Below are positions 12,672-30,599 of a DNA stretch of 64,000 nt, piece after piece. The stretch covers positions 2,218,519 to 2,282,518 of the forward strand of contig CM039512.1 in assembly GCA_022432975.1 (NCBI GenBank), read 5' to 3'. The position numbers and the translations under genes are program-made. The stretch is from Begonia masoniana (taxonomy: Eukaryota; Streptophyta; Magnoliopsida; Cucurbitales; Begoniaceae). The first letter of the stretch is position 1; each line of letters begins with the position of its first letter. The notes beneath the pieces are model-generated. The model did no database searches. It was not told the DNA's origin and saw nothing but the letters and a program-made list of their open reading frames with translations.

Positions 12672-14793
12672 CTAGAAGAACTTGTTGTACTGGCTAGTGA
12701 GAGAATCCCTGAGATTTGAATATAATCCGTAGAGGGAATATTGACCAAGTTTGTCTACTTCATACCACGAACTTAGCACTGCCAGATGCTTATCCGTGCC
12801 AGAAAAAGCTAGTTGTATCCCCAAATTGCAATCCATGGAGCCCCCTCGATTCTTACAGTTTGATGTTCTAATCGCACAATCTTGATTGTTCAGGCAGACA
12901 AAGCTCGAATGTCCAGCACATTTCGCACAACCATCTCGCTTCCAATACAGGTTCAGCAACCTACCTTTCTGAAACTCGAGTACCTGAATTGACGACATTG
13001 CAAAATTTATTTGTATTGAAAAAGTTCAAAAAAAAGATGTGATGATTTCATGGTTTTTTACCAGAGTAAAGCTGGTAACTATGAATGTGCTGTTTGCGAC
13101 AAAAGCAAGATGAGATCTAGCAGCATATTTTCGACCCGCAAATGCCACCATATAACCTCCATATGAATCCTAGATAAAGAAGAGTACATATAATAATAGC
13201 AATTTGATTGTATAACGTAATCTGCCATGAACAAGCCAAAATGCAGCGAATTCTTACAAAATGCGGCATCAACACATCAAGATAGCAAATCATTACTGAT
13301 TAATTGATATCACGCAATATCATAGTGGCACTAGAAGCAGAAAAACAGGCTTCAAATCAAATAATCTCGACTATCATTACTCTACCAACTGGAGTTGAAT
13401 GACGAACTTTATGTGGGTGGTTAACTACATCCGCAGCTCACTATTACCATCTACTCAATAAGAGTTCAATGGAAAACACACACTCCATAGACAACACACA
13501 CTCTATGTAAGAACAAAACATTGTTTGACATGGTATCGACTTCTTGACAGATACGTGTGACCGAAAAATTTCTAAAAGACTAGGAATCTTTCGAGGCATT
13601 GCTCTACTTGTTATTTTAATGGTGTAAGAGATTATCGAAACATAGACAACACACACTCTGTGTAAGAACACAACATTGTTTGATATGATATCGACTTCTT
13701 GACAGATACGTGTGACCGAAAAATTTCTAAAAGACTAGGAATCTTTCGAGGCATTGCTCTACTTGTTATTTTAATGATGTAAGAGATTATCGAAACAGGT
13801 CTGAGAAAAAATACTCGCACAGAAACATTATAATACATCATAGGATCAGGAAAAACTTAAAAAAAATATATCACTGGAAAGTAAATCTAAGTTAATATCT
13901 TAAGACAGCCAAACCCCGGTACTGACTAAGCAGAAAATGCTTCCATGATTTATTGTGAATTAAGTTCATTGTCAATGACATCCAGATTTTATAATATTAA
14001 ATTAGGCAATATCATTGAGGCTCTACCTGCAGGATGTAGAATTTGAAGACAGTGGTCATTCATCACAATATATTATTTTTTCAGAGCTCGATCTCCAATC
14101 AAATAGATAGCCAAGTAACTATAAGAACTCAGGAACGATTATTCCAGAGGAAGAATCGGCGGGGAATTGAAAGAATAATAATAATAGATGTACGGTTACT
14201 TGCATTGAAGAGGCACATGAAGAACAACGATACACCAGAAAAATAAGAATCTTTGAACTAACTACAAGACCTGATGGCAAAAATAAGTTGAGTGAAAGAA
14301 TGAGAAAAAAACATGATGCAGGATCAACGAAACTATAGATTCAAGGGCTTAATGAAGTGAACAGAAAACACTTCAGTTCAAAATTAGAAACTTCCATAGC
14401 ATGCATTGTTCTAAATATTACTGAAAGATATATTTTCGAAAAAAAGTTATATACTGTGCCAACTATGTCGTAGACGAATTGTAACTTGGAATTAAGTACC
14501 GGGAAGAAAGTAGCAGTGTTAATGGAGAGAAGAGAGATTTCATCCACTCTAGGTCTGAAAACAGCTAGCTGCGAGTTGATCGAGGCCATGGAGAGACGAC
14601 TGTCGCAGGGCGAGAGCTGATGAGACTGATTATAGTAAAATGATTCCTTAGAAGCGAATGCTATTCCGAAGGTGAAACCGTCCGATTTCTGAACCGTGGT
14701 ATCGCTGCACGGCCCGTACACATTGTTTGTATTGACGGCTACAGCGTTAACCACCGGCATTAACAGCAACAGCGCCAAAATCGCCATCGCCAT
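12672..14793 (-). CDS. Expp1-like secreted protein, function unknown
   Basis: Three exons on minus, 14793-14500, 13169-13062 and 12983-12672, total 714 bp, giving 237 aa in frame. The start MAMAILALLLLMPVVNAVAV is a clear cleavable signal peptide; the upstream in-frame ATG at 14871 would bury it. Conserved blocks are CSDTTVQKSDGFTFGIAFAS, LSPCDSRLSMASINSQLAVF, RPRVDEISLLSINT, DSYGGYMVAFAGRKYAARS, NLYWKRDGC and LGIQLAFSGTDKHLAVLSSW. About ten cysteines are spaced through the mature part, so a disulfide-bonded extracellular protein is likely. I recognise it as the plant family annotated Expp1 protein; no biochemical role is established that I know of. It is divergently oriented to the gene starting at 16400. 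Confidence 0.88.
13486..13795. repeat. 155-bp tandem duplication in intron 1 of the Expp1-like gene
   Basis: Two adjacent copies, 13486-13640 and 13641-13795, each 155 bp. Both begin CATAGACAACACACACTCT and end ATTATCGAAA, and differ by only a handful of substitutions, so the duplication is recent. The unit has no recognised identity. Confidence 0.95.
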
Positions 14794-16399
14794 CCTTGCT
14801 ACAGAAAGGGGGTAGGTGATAAGCCAGGGGATAAGCTGAGGTGATCGAAAAAAAAACTGACATATGTTCATATAAAACTATTGCTGAAAACTATTTCTGA
14901 ACGCTCTTTCTAAAAAATATGTTTTATTATATAATTCCAGACTACTTGGTTAAAATTCCATTTTCAATATCACTGTATTAACCTTTATTTTCCTCCTCTG
15001 ATTCCTCTCGTCCATGTTGTTGGGCTCTAAGATCCTGGTTAGGTTAGGTCCATGTGAGCTGGGTTGGATCAAGGTAGTTGGACTGGTTCAGTTCTGCGAT
15101 GTTGGGCTACAATAGGCTGGGTTGGGTCCGGCCTGACCTGAGGTAGAGTAAACTGGACTGGCATGGACTTGACTGTGGGGGTTAGGCATCAGAGAACGAG
15201 GGCTGGGTGAGCAGGGAGAAGGGGGACTGGGCTGGTAAACTAGGTAGGCTTGGACTGCGAGAAGGTGTGCTAGGCTGAGCAGAGAGAAGGTGGGCTGGGC
15301 AGGTGAACAAGTGGGCTAGGTTCGCGAGAAAGGCTGGTGAGCAAGAAGAGTGTGGGCTGGGCTATAAAGAAGATGAGCTTGGTCCACTAGACGAGGTGGG
15401 CTCAGGTCCGCGAGAAGGGCTGGGCTGATCGGGGAGAAGGTGGGGTGGGATAACGAGATGGGCTGGAGACTAAATGGGCTTGATCTGAGCTGGGTGGGCG
15501 GGACTGGGTTGGTCTTTGACTGGACTGGTCTAGGCAGAAGTGGGCTAAACATTGGTGGGTTGGATTAGATCTGGGAGGGTTGGGTTTCTTGCGGGGGGGT
15601 CGTTTTGGTTTGCTACGTGGGTGATAAGCTGCTATATGCCTGGTGGGCTAACCTTCGGTGGGTTGAGCAAGACTTTTCTGAGCAGGAGCCCGTTGTTCTG
15701 GGCTAAGATAGGTTGACCCGCTTTATGGTCCGACAAACCAAAAAACGGATACATAGATACATAAGGAACCCGAATAAACCCATTCCATTCTTGAAATCAA
15801 CGAATAAACAAACCCATTCCATTCTTGACAAACTTACTAGGGTTCCTTCCAGCTTCATGCTCAGTTCTTGGACAAGGAATTTAACCCATTAACTGGAGAA
15901 ATTTCGACTCGGTAACCAACTCATACTCTTTATCAATGCCTTCTGTATCTTTCCGTGCTGTTTTTCATTTGGAAGTGGTTTTTTTTTTTGTGAGGCTTTC
16001 TCCTTTTTTGTTTTCGAGGGCAGAGACGGACGTAGGATTTCTACTTGTGCTGTTTTGTCATTCTTCAGATTGATACTTTGTTGAACTCTCTGTTTTTTCC
16101 CTTTATCAGCTTGTAGGAATTATGCTGTAAGGAGTTGAAATTCTTCATGTTTAATTATTTGTATGTTCATAGGAGAGTGAGCTTATCATAATTAATGTAA
16201 TTTTCAGATATACTTCGACAGTAAAATGCTAAAAGTTTTGGTACGCTTCCTGCAACTGAGAAGTTCTTTCGAATTCTAGCATAAATGCTAAAGATTAATA
16301 AATTGCTGAAAATACTATACAGCACAATTGTGAGTTGACCTCGTCTTCCTTCTTTGTTTTCAGTGGGGTTGAAGTAGCTTTGTTCTAGTAAACATCATA
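14794..16399. other. Divergent promoter region with a G-rich degenerate repeat
   Basis: At 15010-15720 the plus strand is packed with variants of TGGGCTGGGC, GACTGG and GAGAAGG, a degenerate short-period repeat biased to G on one strand. About 15720-16380 should hold the 5' UTR of the plus-strand gene at 16400. An acceptor-like TTTGTTTTCAG ends at 16363, suggesting a 5' UTR intron. A small imperfect duplication of AACCCATTCCATTCTTGA lies at 15777-15830. Confidence 0.6.
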
Positions 16400-17975
16400 A
16401 TGAGAGGACAGGGTCTATATCCTGATTCAGGAGTCAATACATATGCTACTTCTCATATGCATAACATGTCTGGTCAGCCAGTTGAACATAAGTCAGATCC
16501 TTTTCAAGGACGGCTAGAAGCCTTCACTCCTGAAAGGGAGCCGTACGGTGCTTCAAAACAGGAGGGACAATGGAGGTGGGAAAGAGATGAATCAAAAGTG
16601 ACAAATCACATGGGAGCTCAGCAGTACAACGAAGGCAAGCGTTAATTATGCACTCAGATGCATGCCTGCGTCTATGCTTTTTATAATGGCACATCTCTCT
16701 CTCTCTTTCCCTCCCTCCTATGTGTGTCTTGCGTACTCAAATAGTTATATTTGTTACTTTTTACTCAGGTCATGTTGGTAATGCAGCAAGATCCTACTTT
16801 CAAGGCCAGAGGGCTGATCCAAAATTAGTTGTTGAGAAAGGAATCAACAATGATCCTAGATCCCAAGCTCGCTCTGAAACTATAGAAATTGCCTATGGAG
16901 AGAATCTCCCTTGGCAGAATTTTGATGGTCTTGAGCAGAAATTCCTTGATGAAATCATGAAACTGGCGAAGGAACAAAACGATGCAGAGGATATAGAGAA
17001 TGCTCGGCATCGAGAGGTTAGTTGTTGCTTGAAAGTTGATCTTCTTTTGACCTTTTTTTAGCATTAACACAAAAAAAGAACGCACAAGTGGTGGACTACA
17101 GATTCCTATTGTAATTGTACATCGACGATTAAAAAATCCTTGAAAGCTTCACTCTATACTCAATTTCTTGTCAAAAAATGCAACTAAGTTGACAAACAAA
17201 CCCCCTCCACTTCTTGTTGACAAATGCAACATTATATTGCCCGACAATCCTCTCTTTGGACATACTTAGCGTTTATTCCAGGTAGATCCTTACCCTTGTT
17301 TAGTTTCAGTTATGGCGGAGTCATCAGCTTCTAGTTAGTATTCAAGGGCATTTTCATCTGTTTCCTGAGATTCAGGTCTCAGGATAGAATTTCATCATGG
17401 AAATTATAATTGTAGTATTTACTTTGGATTGTTGGGGGACTTATTGTCAGATTATTATTTTTTGATAATGGCAGAATATGAAGTGGCATTTTATTGATTT
17501 TGTTGAATAAACTTGGCATCTTCTATGTTTCAATCAACAGCGGTTTGATTGATGAATGTTTCTGCTATGGCTTTGAACATTCATATTTTGTTGCTTTGTT
17601 TGGTGTGTGCTTCAGAAAATAAACGCAATCAATATTCAGTACGGGGAACAATTATCAGTCCTTCGATCTCGGCATGCTAATCGTAGAGACGAGTTACTTC
17701 GGATGGAATCACGTGCTCGACAGGTTCAATACCAGAAATCCGTAATGGATTCTTACTCAAATGGCAGCATGGGACCAAGTGATCCCCATGGCTATGGTGG
17801 AGTTCCAGCCTCGGCCACTGTTGGAGAACCACGCCAAAGTTATGACTCCGGTCGAATGGAGTCCTATAGCGAGCGGGGTCGATATGTTGGCGGTGGAGCC
17901 CGCGACCCTGGCTTCGATCCCAGAGGTCCATACCCCGGAGGCCGTGCTTATGATGGTAGTTCACGCTTCTACTGA
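16400..17975 (+). CDS. Conserved plant protein of unknown function, charged coiled-coil with Gly/Tyr-rich tail
   Basis: Three exons, 16400-16634, 16769-17016 and 17616-17975, give 280 aa. The first donor in this model is GC (AAG|GCAAGC at 16634/16635). A GT donor at 16640/16641 is also in frame and adds two residues. The N-terminal third is polar (EAFTPEREPYGASKQEGQWR). The middle is a charged helix likely to form a coiled coil (FDGLEQKFLDEIMKLAKEQN, then KINAINIQYGEQLSVLRSRH and ANRRDELLRMESRARQ). The tail is rich in Gly, Arg, Tyr and Ser (GGGARDPGFDPRGPYPGGRA), as in RNA-associated low-complexity proteins. I recognise the family as common in plants but know no assigned function. RNA association is only an inference from composition. 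Confidence 0.8.
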
Positions 17976-18961
17976 TCAAATCGCGTAAATGTTCTTTGCA
18001 TCGAAGCTCGAATTCTTTCCAGGTTTATATGCTATGGTCTCATTTCTTTTACTAACATATTGAAGCTGTAGTTATTATTTTTTAAATAGTTAGGTACTGT
18101 GTAATGTATATTTTCACATGGAATGCTTCCAAATTTTGAACCATTTTAAATCACGCTAATATTGAGTACATAAATACCTTAGAGCTGATGAATATGATAC
18201 CCAAGTTTCATTAATGAAATTGCTTATAAGTTAGAAGTAGTTTGAATTTTGACCGAAAAACTCCGATGGTATACTGACGTGATAAATATTGATTGATGCA
18301 ATTAACGTAATAAATAATAAATAATTAAAATAAATTTTTAATTACATCAATCAATATTTGACATGTCATGAAGTATGACATCGTTTCTTGAAATTTCGAA
18401 CTTAGTGCAAATAAATTTAACTGACTTAGAAGATCTAATTTCATAATGGACTATTTTCAGTGTAACGTGAAATTTAATTTTACGAGCCTTTTTTTGAAAC
18501 GAACCCTCAGATCCGTCGAGAGGATTAAAAAGCATAGATTTATTGAACACCTACTAATTAACAATCAAAATTTAGTTTTACAAGACTCGTCGATTCAAAT
18601 GTTCACTAAACAATTGAAGATCGACGAGTACAAAGCTATCGAGCAGTTCGATTAATGTAAGAATGTTACAAAAGTTTGAGTGCATAATTAATTGAATAAA
18701 AATGCAAATGTTTATTTATATTTTTTAATTAAAAAAAAAAAAAAGTAAGCATCTTCTTTGCCGCATCTATGTCTGTGTCCAAATTCCAGTTTTCCACATC
18801 ATTTTATTTTTGTTCATAACCTTCCCTGTTCCCTCCTTCAATCATCATCCTCGCTTCAGAAGCTCCACTTGATTCTCTGCAAATCTCTCCCTGTTACCTC
18901 TCTTTCTCATGTGATCTTGCATTCCCCGAAGTTTTCTTTGAAATCCTCAAGTCCTCTTTCG
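17976..18961. other. Intergenic with a palindromic AT-rich MITE
   Basis: Between the unknown gene and UBP8. It contains the fold-back element at 18263-18380, a poly-A run at 18729-18744, and a pyrimidine-rich leader (about 18750-18961) that is probably the UBP8 5' UTR. Confidence 0.6.
18263..18380. mobile_element. AT-rich fold-back MITE (copy 2)
   Basis: Arms ATATTGATTGATGCAATTAA and ATTACATCAATCAATATTTG pair almost completely. TGACGTGATAAATA at the left matches TATTTGACATGTCA at the right. It has the same core as the elements at 6384 and 59310. Confidence 0.65.
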
Positions 18962-25571
<6,610 letters not shown>

Positions 25572-26298
25572 GTTCACGGAATGTCAAAAAGCCATTAATA
25601 TAATTGCAAAATTTTGCATGTCTCAGCGTTAGTATCCTCAAATTCCAGTTATTTTTAAAGGTATTGATTAACTCAAGTCATTATCAGAATGGTTGAGATA
25701 GAATCTCTAGCAAGCATGGCAGGTGATAAGAGTGTAGAATAGAAACGATAGAAGAAGGAGGTCATCAGAGTAATATAGGGAAAGACTCACTTCTAACAGT
25801 AACCATGTCTTGATTTTGAGAGGAAGAATTTTTTTGCTTTTTTTATTCTAATGATTTTTTGAAGGGGGAGCCCGTTAGTGGGTCAACGCACATGAAGACT
25901 GAAGTTGGTGGTGAATCTTGGTTGCTTTGTAGCAGGTAACTAATGCTTAGTTATTTCCAGTCTTTCAATTGTAATTCTTTTATTCTTCTTCAGCCTACTG
26001 ATTCTTAATTCTGGGTTTTGATTTATTTAGTTTTGTTAGTATGAGAATTGTGTGTCATTTCTCTCTTGAGTTGGGGAGTCCGACATGTAGTTTGAGCATG
26101 AGTAAATAGTAATTTAACTGATTGAAAGGCAGAGAGAGGGTCCACATAAGCTACACAGCCAACGCTTTCTTTTGCTTTCTTCTTTTTGGGGTGTGAGATG
26201 TGACAAGACTGTTTCATTGTTACAGTCTCTTCGTACCTGTCTCAGATGAGGCTTTGGGCTTCTCTTGGATAACTATCCACTCATCCACCCTTTTTTGT

Positions 26299-26351
<53 letters not shown>

Positions 26352-26403
26352 CTGTGTGTGTGTGTTCTCTCTCTCTATATCTATATATATGTGTGTGTGT
26401 GTG
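26299..26403. repeat. Compound (CT)n-(TA)n-(TG)n microsatellite
   Basis: A CT run (26299-26339), TA run, TG run, a second short CT/TA stretch and a final TG run follow each other without a break. The ORFs across it translate only to Leu-Ser and Tyr-Ile repeats. Confidence 0.95.
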
Positions 26404-27809
26404 TATTCATCAACTATACAAGTTGTTTCGCTTCATCTTTTGTATCATTTCCTCTTAACAGTCTCTGAAAATACCGTTTTGACAGATCTCTCTTTTGGTT
26501 TTAAAAACACATTCCATAACCAGTCAGATATATCGACTGTAGTGTTTGTTAGCTTCTGTCTCCATCTACCAACAATATTTTAGCTTGGAATCCGCCATTG
26601 ACGAAGAGATATGTGTTGTGTTTGTGATATAAGAGCATGTTGAACTGGAATTTTACAACGCTAATAATTGTACGTATAATATGCCTAGTTTTATACTATG
26701 TATAACATTGTCCTATCTCTATGAACTATATGGAAATATAGGGAGGAGCATGTGTAATTTTGTATATGTACATGTACATGATCCAATAGAATATCGACCA
26801 ACTCTCTGAATATGATGAGTCTGAAAACCCTGAGATAATACCGAGTTATTTACGTTACAACACAGTCATAGCTCCACTTTTGGAGTCAAATTATAGAGTT
26901 TCATGGCGAGATTACGGGACTCAAATAGAATTCATGTCTCCTCTATTCTTCCGTTCGACGTGCGGAATTCAGTTCTCCTCTGTTCTTCCTTTCGACTTGT
27001 TTTCTCTCTTTCATGCAAGCTCACATCTAAGAAAGAAAACTATTCCAAATACCACATACCAATTTACCTCTACCTAAAATTTCTTCTTTTTGGCTTCGTG
27101 CCTTTCGACAAATTACGAGTATGTAGCCTCATAGGTCTATTTCTTTGAAGAATAAGCTAAACTAGCAATTAGTATGAAGATTGCAAGAAAACATTTAGAC
27201 GGTTGGACAACGAGAACAGAGAACGGTGCTGCAGATATTTGGCGGTCGATAATGTGGGAGTACTCGCTACTGTGATGGAAATTGACTGGCAGTTTGTGGG
27301 AAGATGGAGGTTGGCAGTGGGAGGAACGGAGAAGAGCCCTGCGAAAAGCTCTACGTCAGCTTCTCGACAGGCGGATGATTTCTTTTCCGTTGCCAGAAAG
27401 GGCAACAGTTCGGTGGCTCTTGCGTCAAAAGATCACTCGAGATGGCAGTTGCAACAGGAAAAAAACAAAAAACAAAAAAATAAGTCTTCACCGAGGAGAA
27501 ATGGAAAGAGGAACGATCTTCTTTTCTTTTTTTCCTTTTTTTTCTCAATTTTTTTTTTTAAATTACATGAACCTTGTTTGATACGAGAAATATTAAAGAG
27601 AATTTATATTTCGACAAATTTTGAAACTCGAATTCTACAATTTCTCTCAACTATGCTCTTATACCAATGGTTAGAAGTCGAACAATAACTGAAAAAACAA
27701 ATATGAATTGGGGACATAAATCAATTATTCACGAGCAAAATATAATACTACAACAAAACCTGTGAGATCTAAAAATGGAGCTCATCGACTCGAATACTTT
27801 AAGAGAAAT

Positions 27810-28171
27810 AACGTGTAATTTGTGCACTAATGGCTAGAACGATGTTTCAAAGTCATTTGCATTAAAAGCTGCCGTATACGTAACGAGAGGATCCCAATGA
27901 TTCAGTATCCTTAATTAGAGATGGAGACAGATTGGTTGCATATTGCTCGACTTTCTCTCCCTCTCTCTCGATCGAATTGGGTCTCCGACATGTAGTTTGC
28001 GCATGAGTAGTTGATTGATTGAAAGGCAGAGAGGGGACCACATAAGCACACTTTCTTTTTCTCGTCTTTTTTTTTCGTGGGGTGTAAGATGTGACAAGAC
28101 TGTTCATTGTTAAAGTCCCATGGTACCTCTGCTTCAGATGAGGCTTGGGCTTTTCTTGGACCACCCACCCA

Positions 28172-28226
<55 letters not shown>

Positions 28227-28320
28227 GATCTCTCTCTCTGGGTTTTAAAAACATCTTCCCTAACCTATCAAAGATATACAGTAAATGTTGTGTTTGATAG
28301 CTTGACAGGTTATCTTTAAC
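27810..28320 (+). pseudogene. UBP8 exon-10 fragment fused to a copy of the UBP8 3' flank
   Basis: 27810-27957 aligns with 23195-23380, the end of UBP8 intron 9 and the start of exon 10. Shared words include CAAAGTCATTTG, GAGGATCC and the stretch reading TTAGAGATGGAGA then AGATTGGTTGC. About 30 bp around the acceptor is missing. From about 27955 it aligns instead with 26040-26530 downstream of UBP8 (CCGACATGTAGTTTG, GATTGAAAGGCAGAGAG, GGTTTTAAAAACA). The copy therefore lacks the roughly 2.6 kb holding exons 11-13. It is non-coding. Confidence 0.85.
28168..28238. repeat. (CT)n microsatellite
   Basis: A CT run of about 55 bp plus a short second run, inside the duplicated UBP8 flank. It corresponds to the run at 26299 in the original copy. 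Confidence 0.95.
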
Positions 28321-28903
28321 CTGCGATCTGGGAGAGAGAGGCAATTGACATGACATTGCGATGAAAGGGGTTTGATTGTTGGAAAGAAGAGAAGAGAAAA
28401 GCAAAGAACACAAATGGCAGTATTTTATATTTAGTAATATCTTTTAGATATTACCCATTAATGTATTCATCATCATCGCCAAACTCCATGATTTGACGTT
28501 TCAGATTCTCTACTTTTCAAACTCTCTCTCTCCCTAACAACAACAGCCTCTTAGCTCCGACTAAATCAACCCATTATCAAGATTTATATCAAGACTGTAA
28601 ATGCGTAACGCAGATCATGATACGATACAGCATACTTTGTTGAATCGAAATATTACACCGCTCTATAGAGAGAGAGAACTTTATAGAGAGAGAGAACTTC
28701 TTCATATTAGCAACAGATATTGATAACAGAAGAATCTACAACAGATATATAAAAAATAAAAATAAAAACTCACTGGTTTTTCAAGTAGTTTAGAGATAGA
28801 TATAAATCACTGATTTTGGCAGTTTCATTTTTATGAAATAAAAAAAAAAAAGGAATTTTTATTTACATAAACAGTCATATTATTACAGACAGGCGCTTAG
28901 AAC

Positions 28904-30519
28904 TTAGAAGAATCCGTTAGTCTTTGCCTTCTTATTGATCCCCTCGCCTGCCAATGAATTGTCCAACTTTGCATGCTTGTTTCCCTCCGTTGTCTTCAAC
29001 CCAAAATGGATGTGAGGAAAATGTGCCCACTGCAATTCAATAAACAAAATATAATCTATAGTTTGAAACTGAACTTTCGTCAATCTCTACTTTATCTCTC
29101 CACCAAAATTGCTGAGATTAAAGGTGTAACATCTCATATTCACTGATCAGTACAATATTGTTTGCATTGTATCAATGCCTATACGACTTTATTCTTGACT
29201 TTTATCCCAAAAATAATTTGTACTAATTAGATATAATATCTTAATTATACAGTACGCCCCAAAGACTAATCACAAGAATGGGTCATCACCTTCCCCCCAG
29301 GAGGCTCAATGTTTCTGCTAGTCACATTTTCAATTAGGTTCTAATACTATTAGTAAAATATTTATCTCAACCAAGTAGTACAATATTGAATGTTTTGAGG
29401 AAGTACACACGATTTTGTTCTTGTTTTTTTGTCCCAAAAAACTTTATACTAGTAGTTGTATAGTACACTACAAGATCACATCTAAGCAATGTGAAATTGT
29501 GATCTTGTTACTTGATATTGAGCCCTAACAAACTTTCACAAAAATGAGTCATCACAATAAGGAAGAGCTTATAACTCTAATTTATCAAAATATGCAGCTA
29601 GTCATAGAAAAAAAAAAACCATGCACGTGACAGTCCACCATGTGAAGATAAAGACGATCCAAAATTATGTTGATTGAGAGGGCGTAACAATACCAATGGG
29701 GGTGGACAATTTCATATCACATGAGAGAGCCAAAAGTGAATTGTTTATGATAAGAGTTTTCCTCTCTGCCAAGTATAACATGTTTTTGGCTAATCTAAAA
29801 AAAAACTTCGTGCAGGCCGTTGCCCAAAGCAGATAATATTATACTAAGAGAACTCGGAACTCCACAATTGGTAACACGAGCATAGCCTAATCAGAAGTAT
29901 GGCTAATGGGGATGTCAGGTCCCTAAGAGAAGGGGGAGATTGTGATAGTCTACTCTGCGAATACAATAATGACCTAAAATTTTGTCGATTGTGAAGGTCC
30001 AACTATACTAGTGAGGATGTCCAATCTCACGTCACTTAGTACAGTGAAAGGTAAATGATTTATAAGAAAAATTATTCTCCCCACCTGGTACAACACGTAT
30101 TGGGCTAACGTCAAAAAAAACAACCCAAAGCAACTAAAATTGAACTAGGAGGACTGAGAACTCCACGATAAATGAATAACACATAAATGTTATATCAGAG
30201 TATCAAATTAGAATGTAAATCTCATAAACAAATCTCAAGTTTGGTGAACCGGGAAATGTGTGTATAGGCAGCTTAATGTATTTCTATTCGATTATTGGCA
30301 TGAAATGTGTTTGAACTTATTCAATCTATAATCAGCGTGCATGTAATATCAGAACTTACATTTTTAGCTGCCGTGCTAAAAGCTTCTCTGTGGGTTATGT
30401 CTGGATTACTAGCTTTAATCCTCTGGATCTCCTCTCTACACATTCATTAAAAGTAATTTGAAGGAAATATAGCAGTCTGTAACTGTATATATCGAACACT
30501 TTACATGTAAAATGAAACA

Positions 30520-30599
<80 letters not shown>

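Larger units (their letters stand above)
25572..28903. other. Intergenic between UBP8 and YAB2, with a segmental duplication
   Basis: The region 26035-26580 (ending in CT/TA/TG microsatellites) is repeated in diverged form at 27955-28320. The copy is joined directly to a fragment of UBP8 exon 10. ORFs at 27203-27688 match nothing known and are partly poly-A/T. No intact gene could be supported. Confidence 0.7.

Noticed and set aside
26200..26583. 127-aa ORF over the CT/TA/TG microsatellite
   Set aside because: Low-complexity translation of simple repeats; the duplicate at 27955-28320 does not preserve the frame.
27203..27688. 161-aa ORF between UBP8 and YAB2
   Set aside because: Half of it is poly-Lys/Phe from A/T runs. 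No family resemblance, no splice context, and it lies in a duplicated intergenic region.
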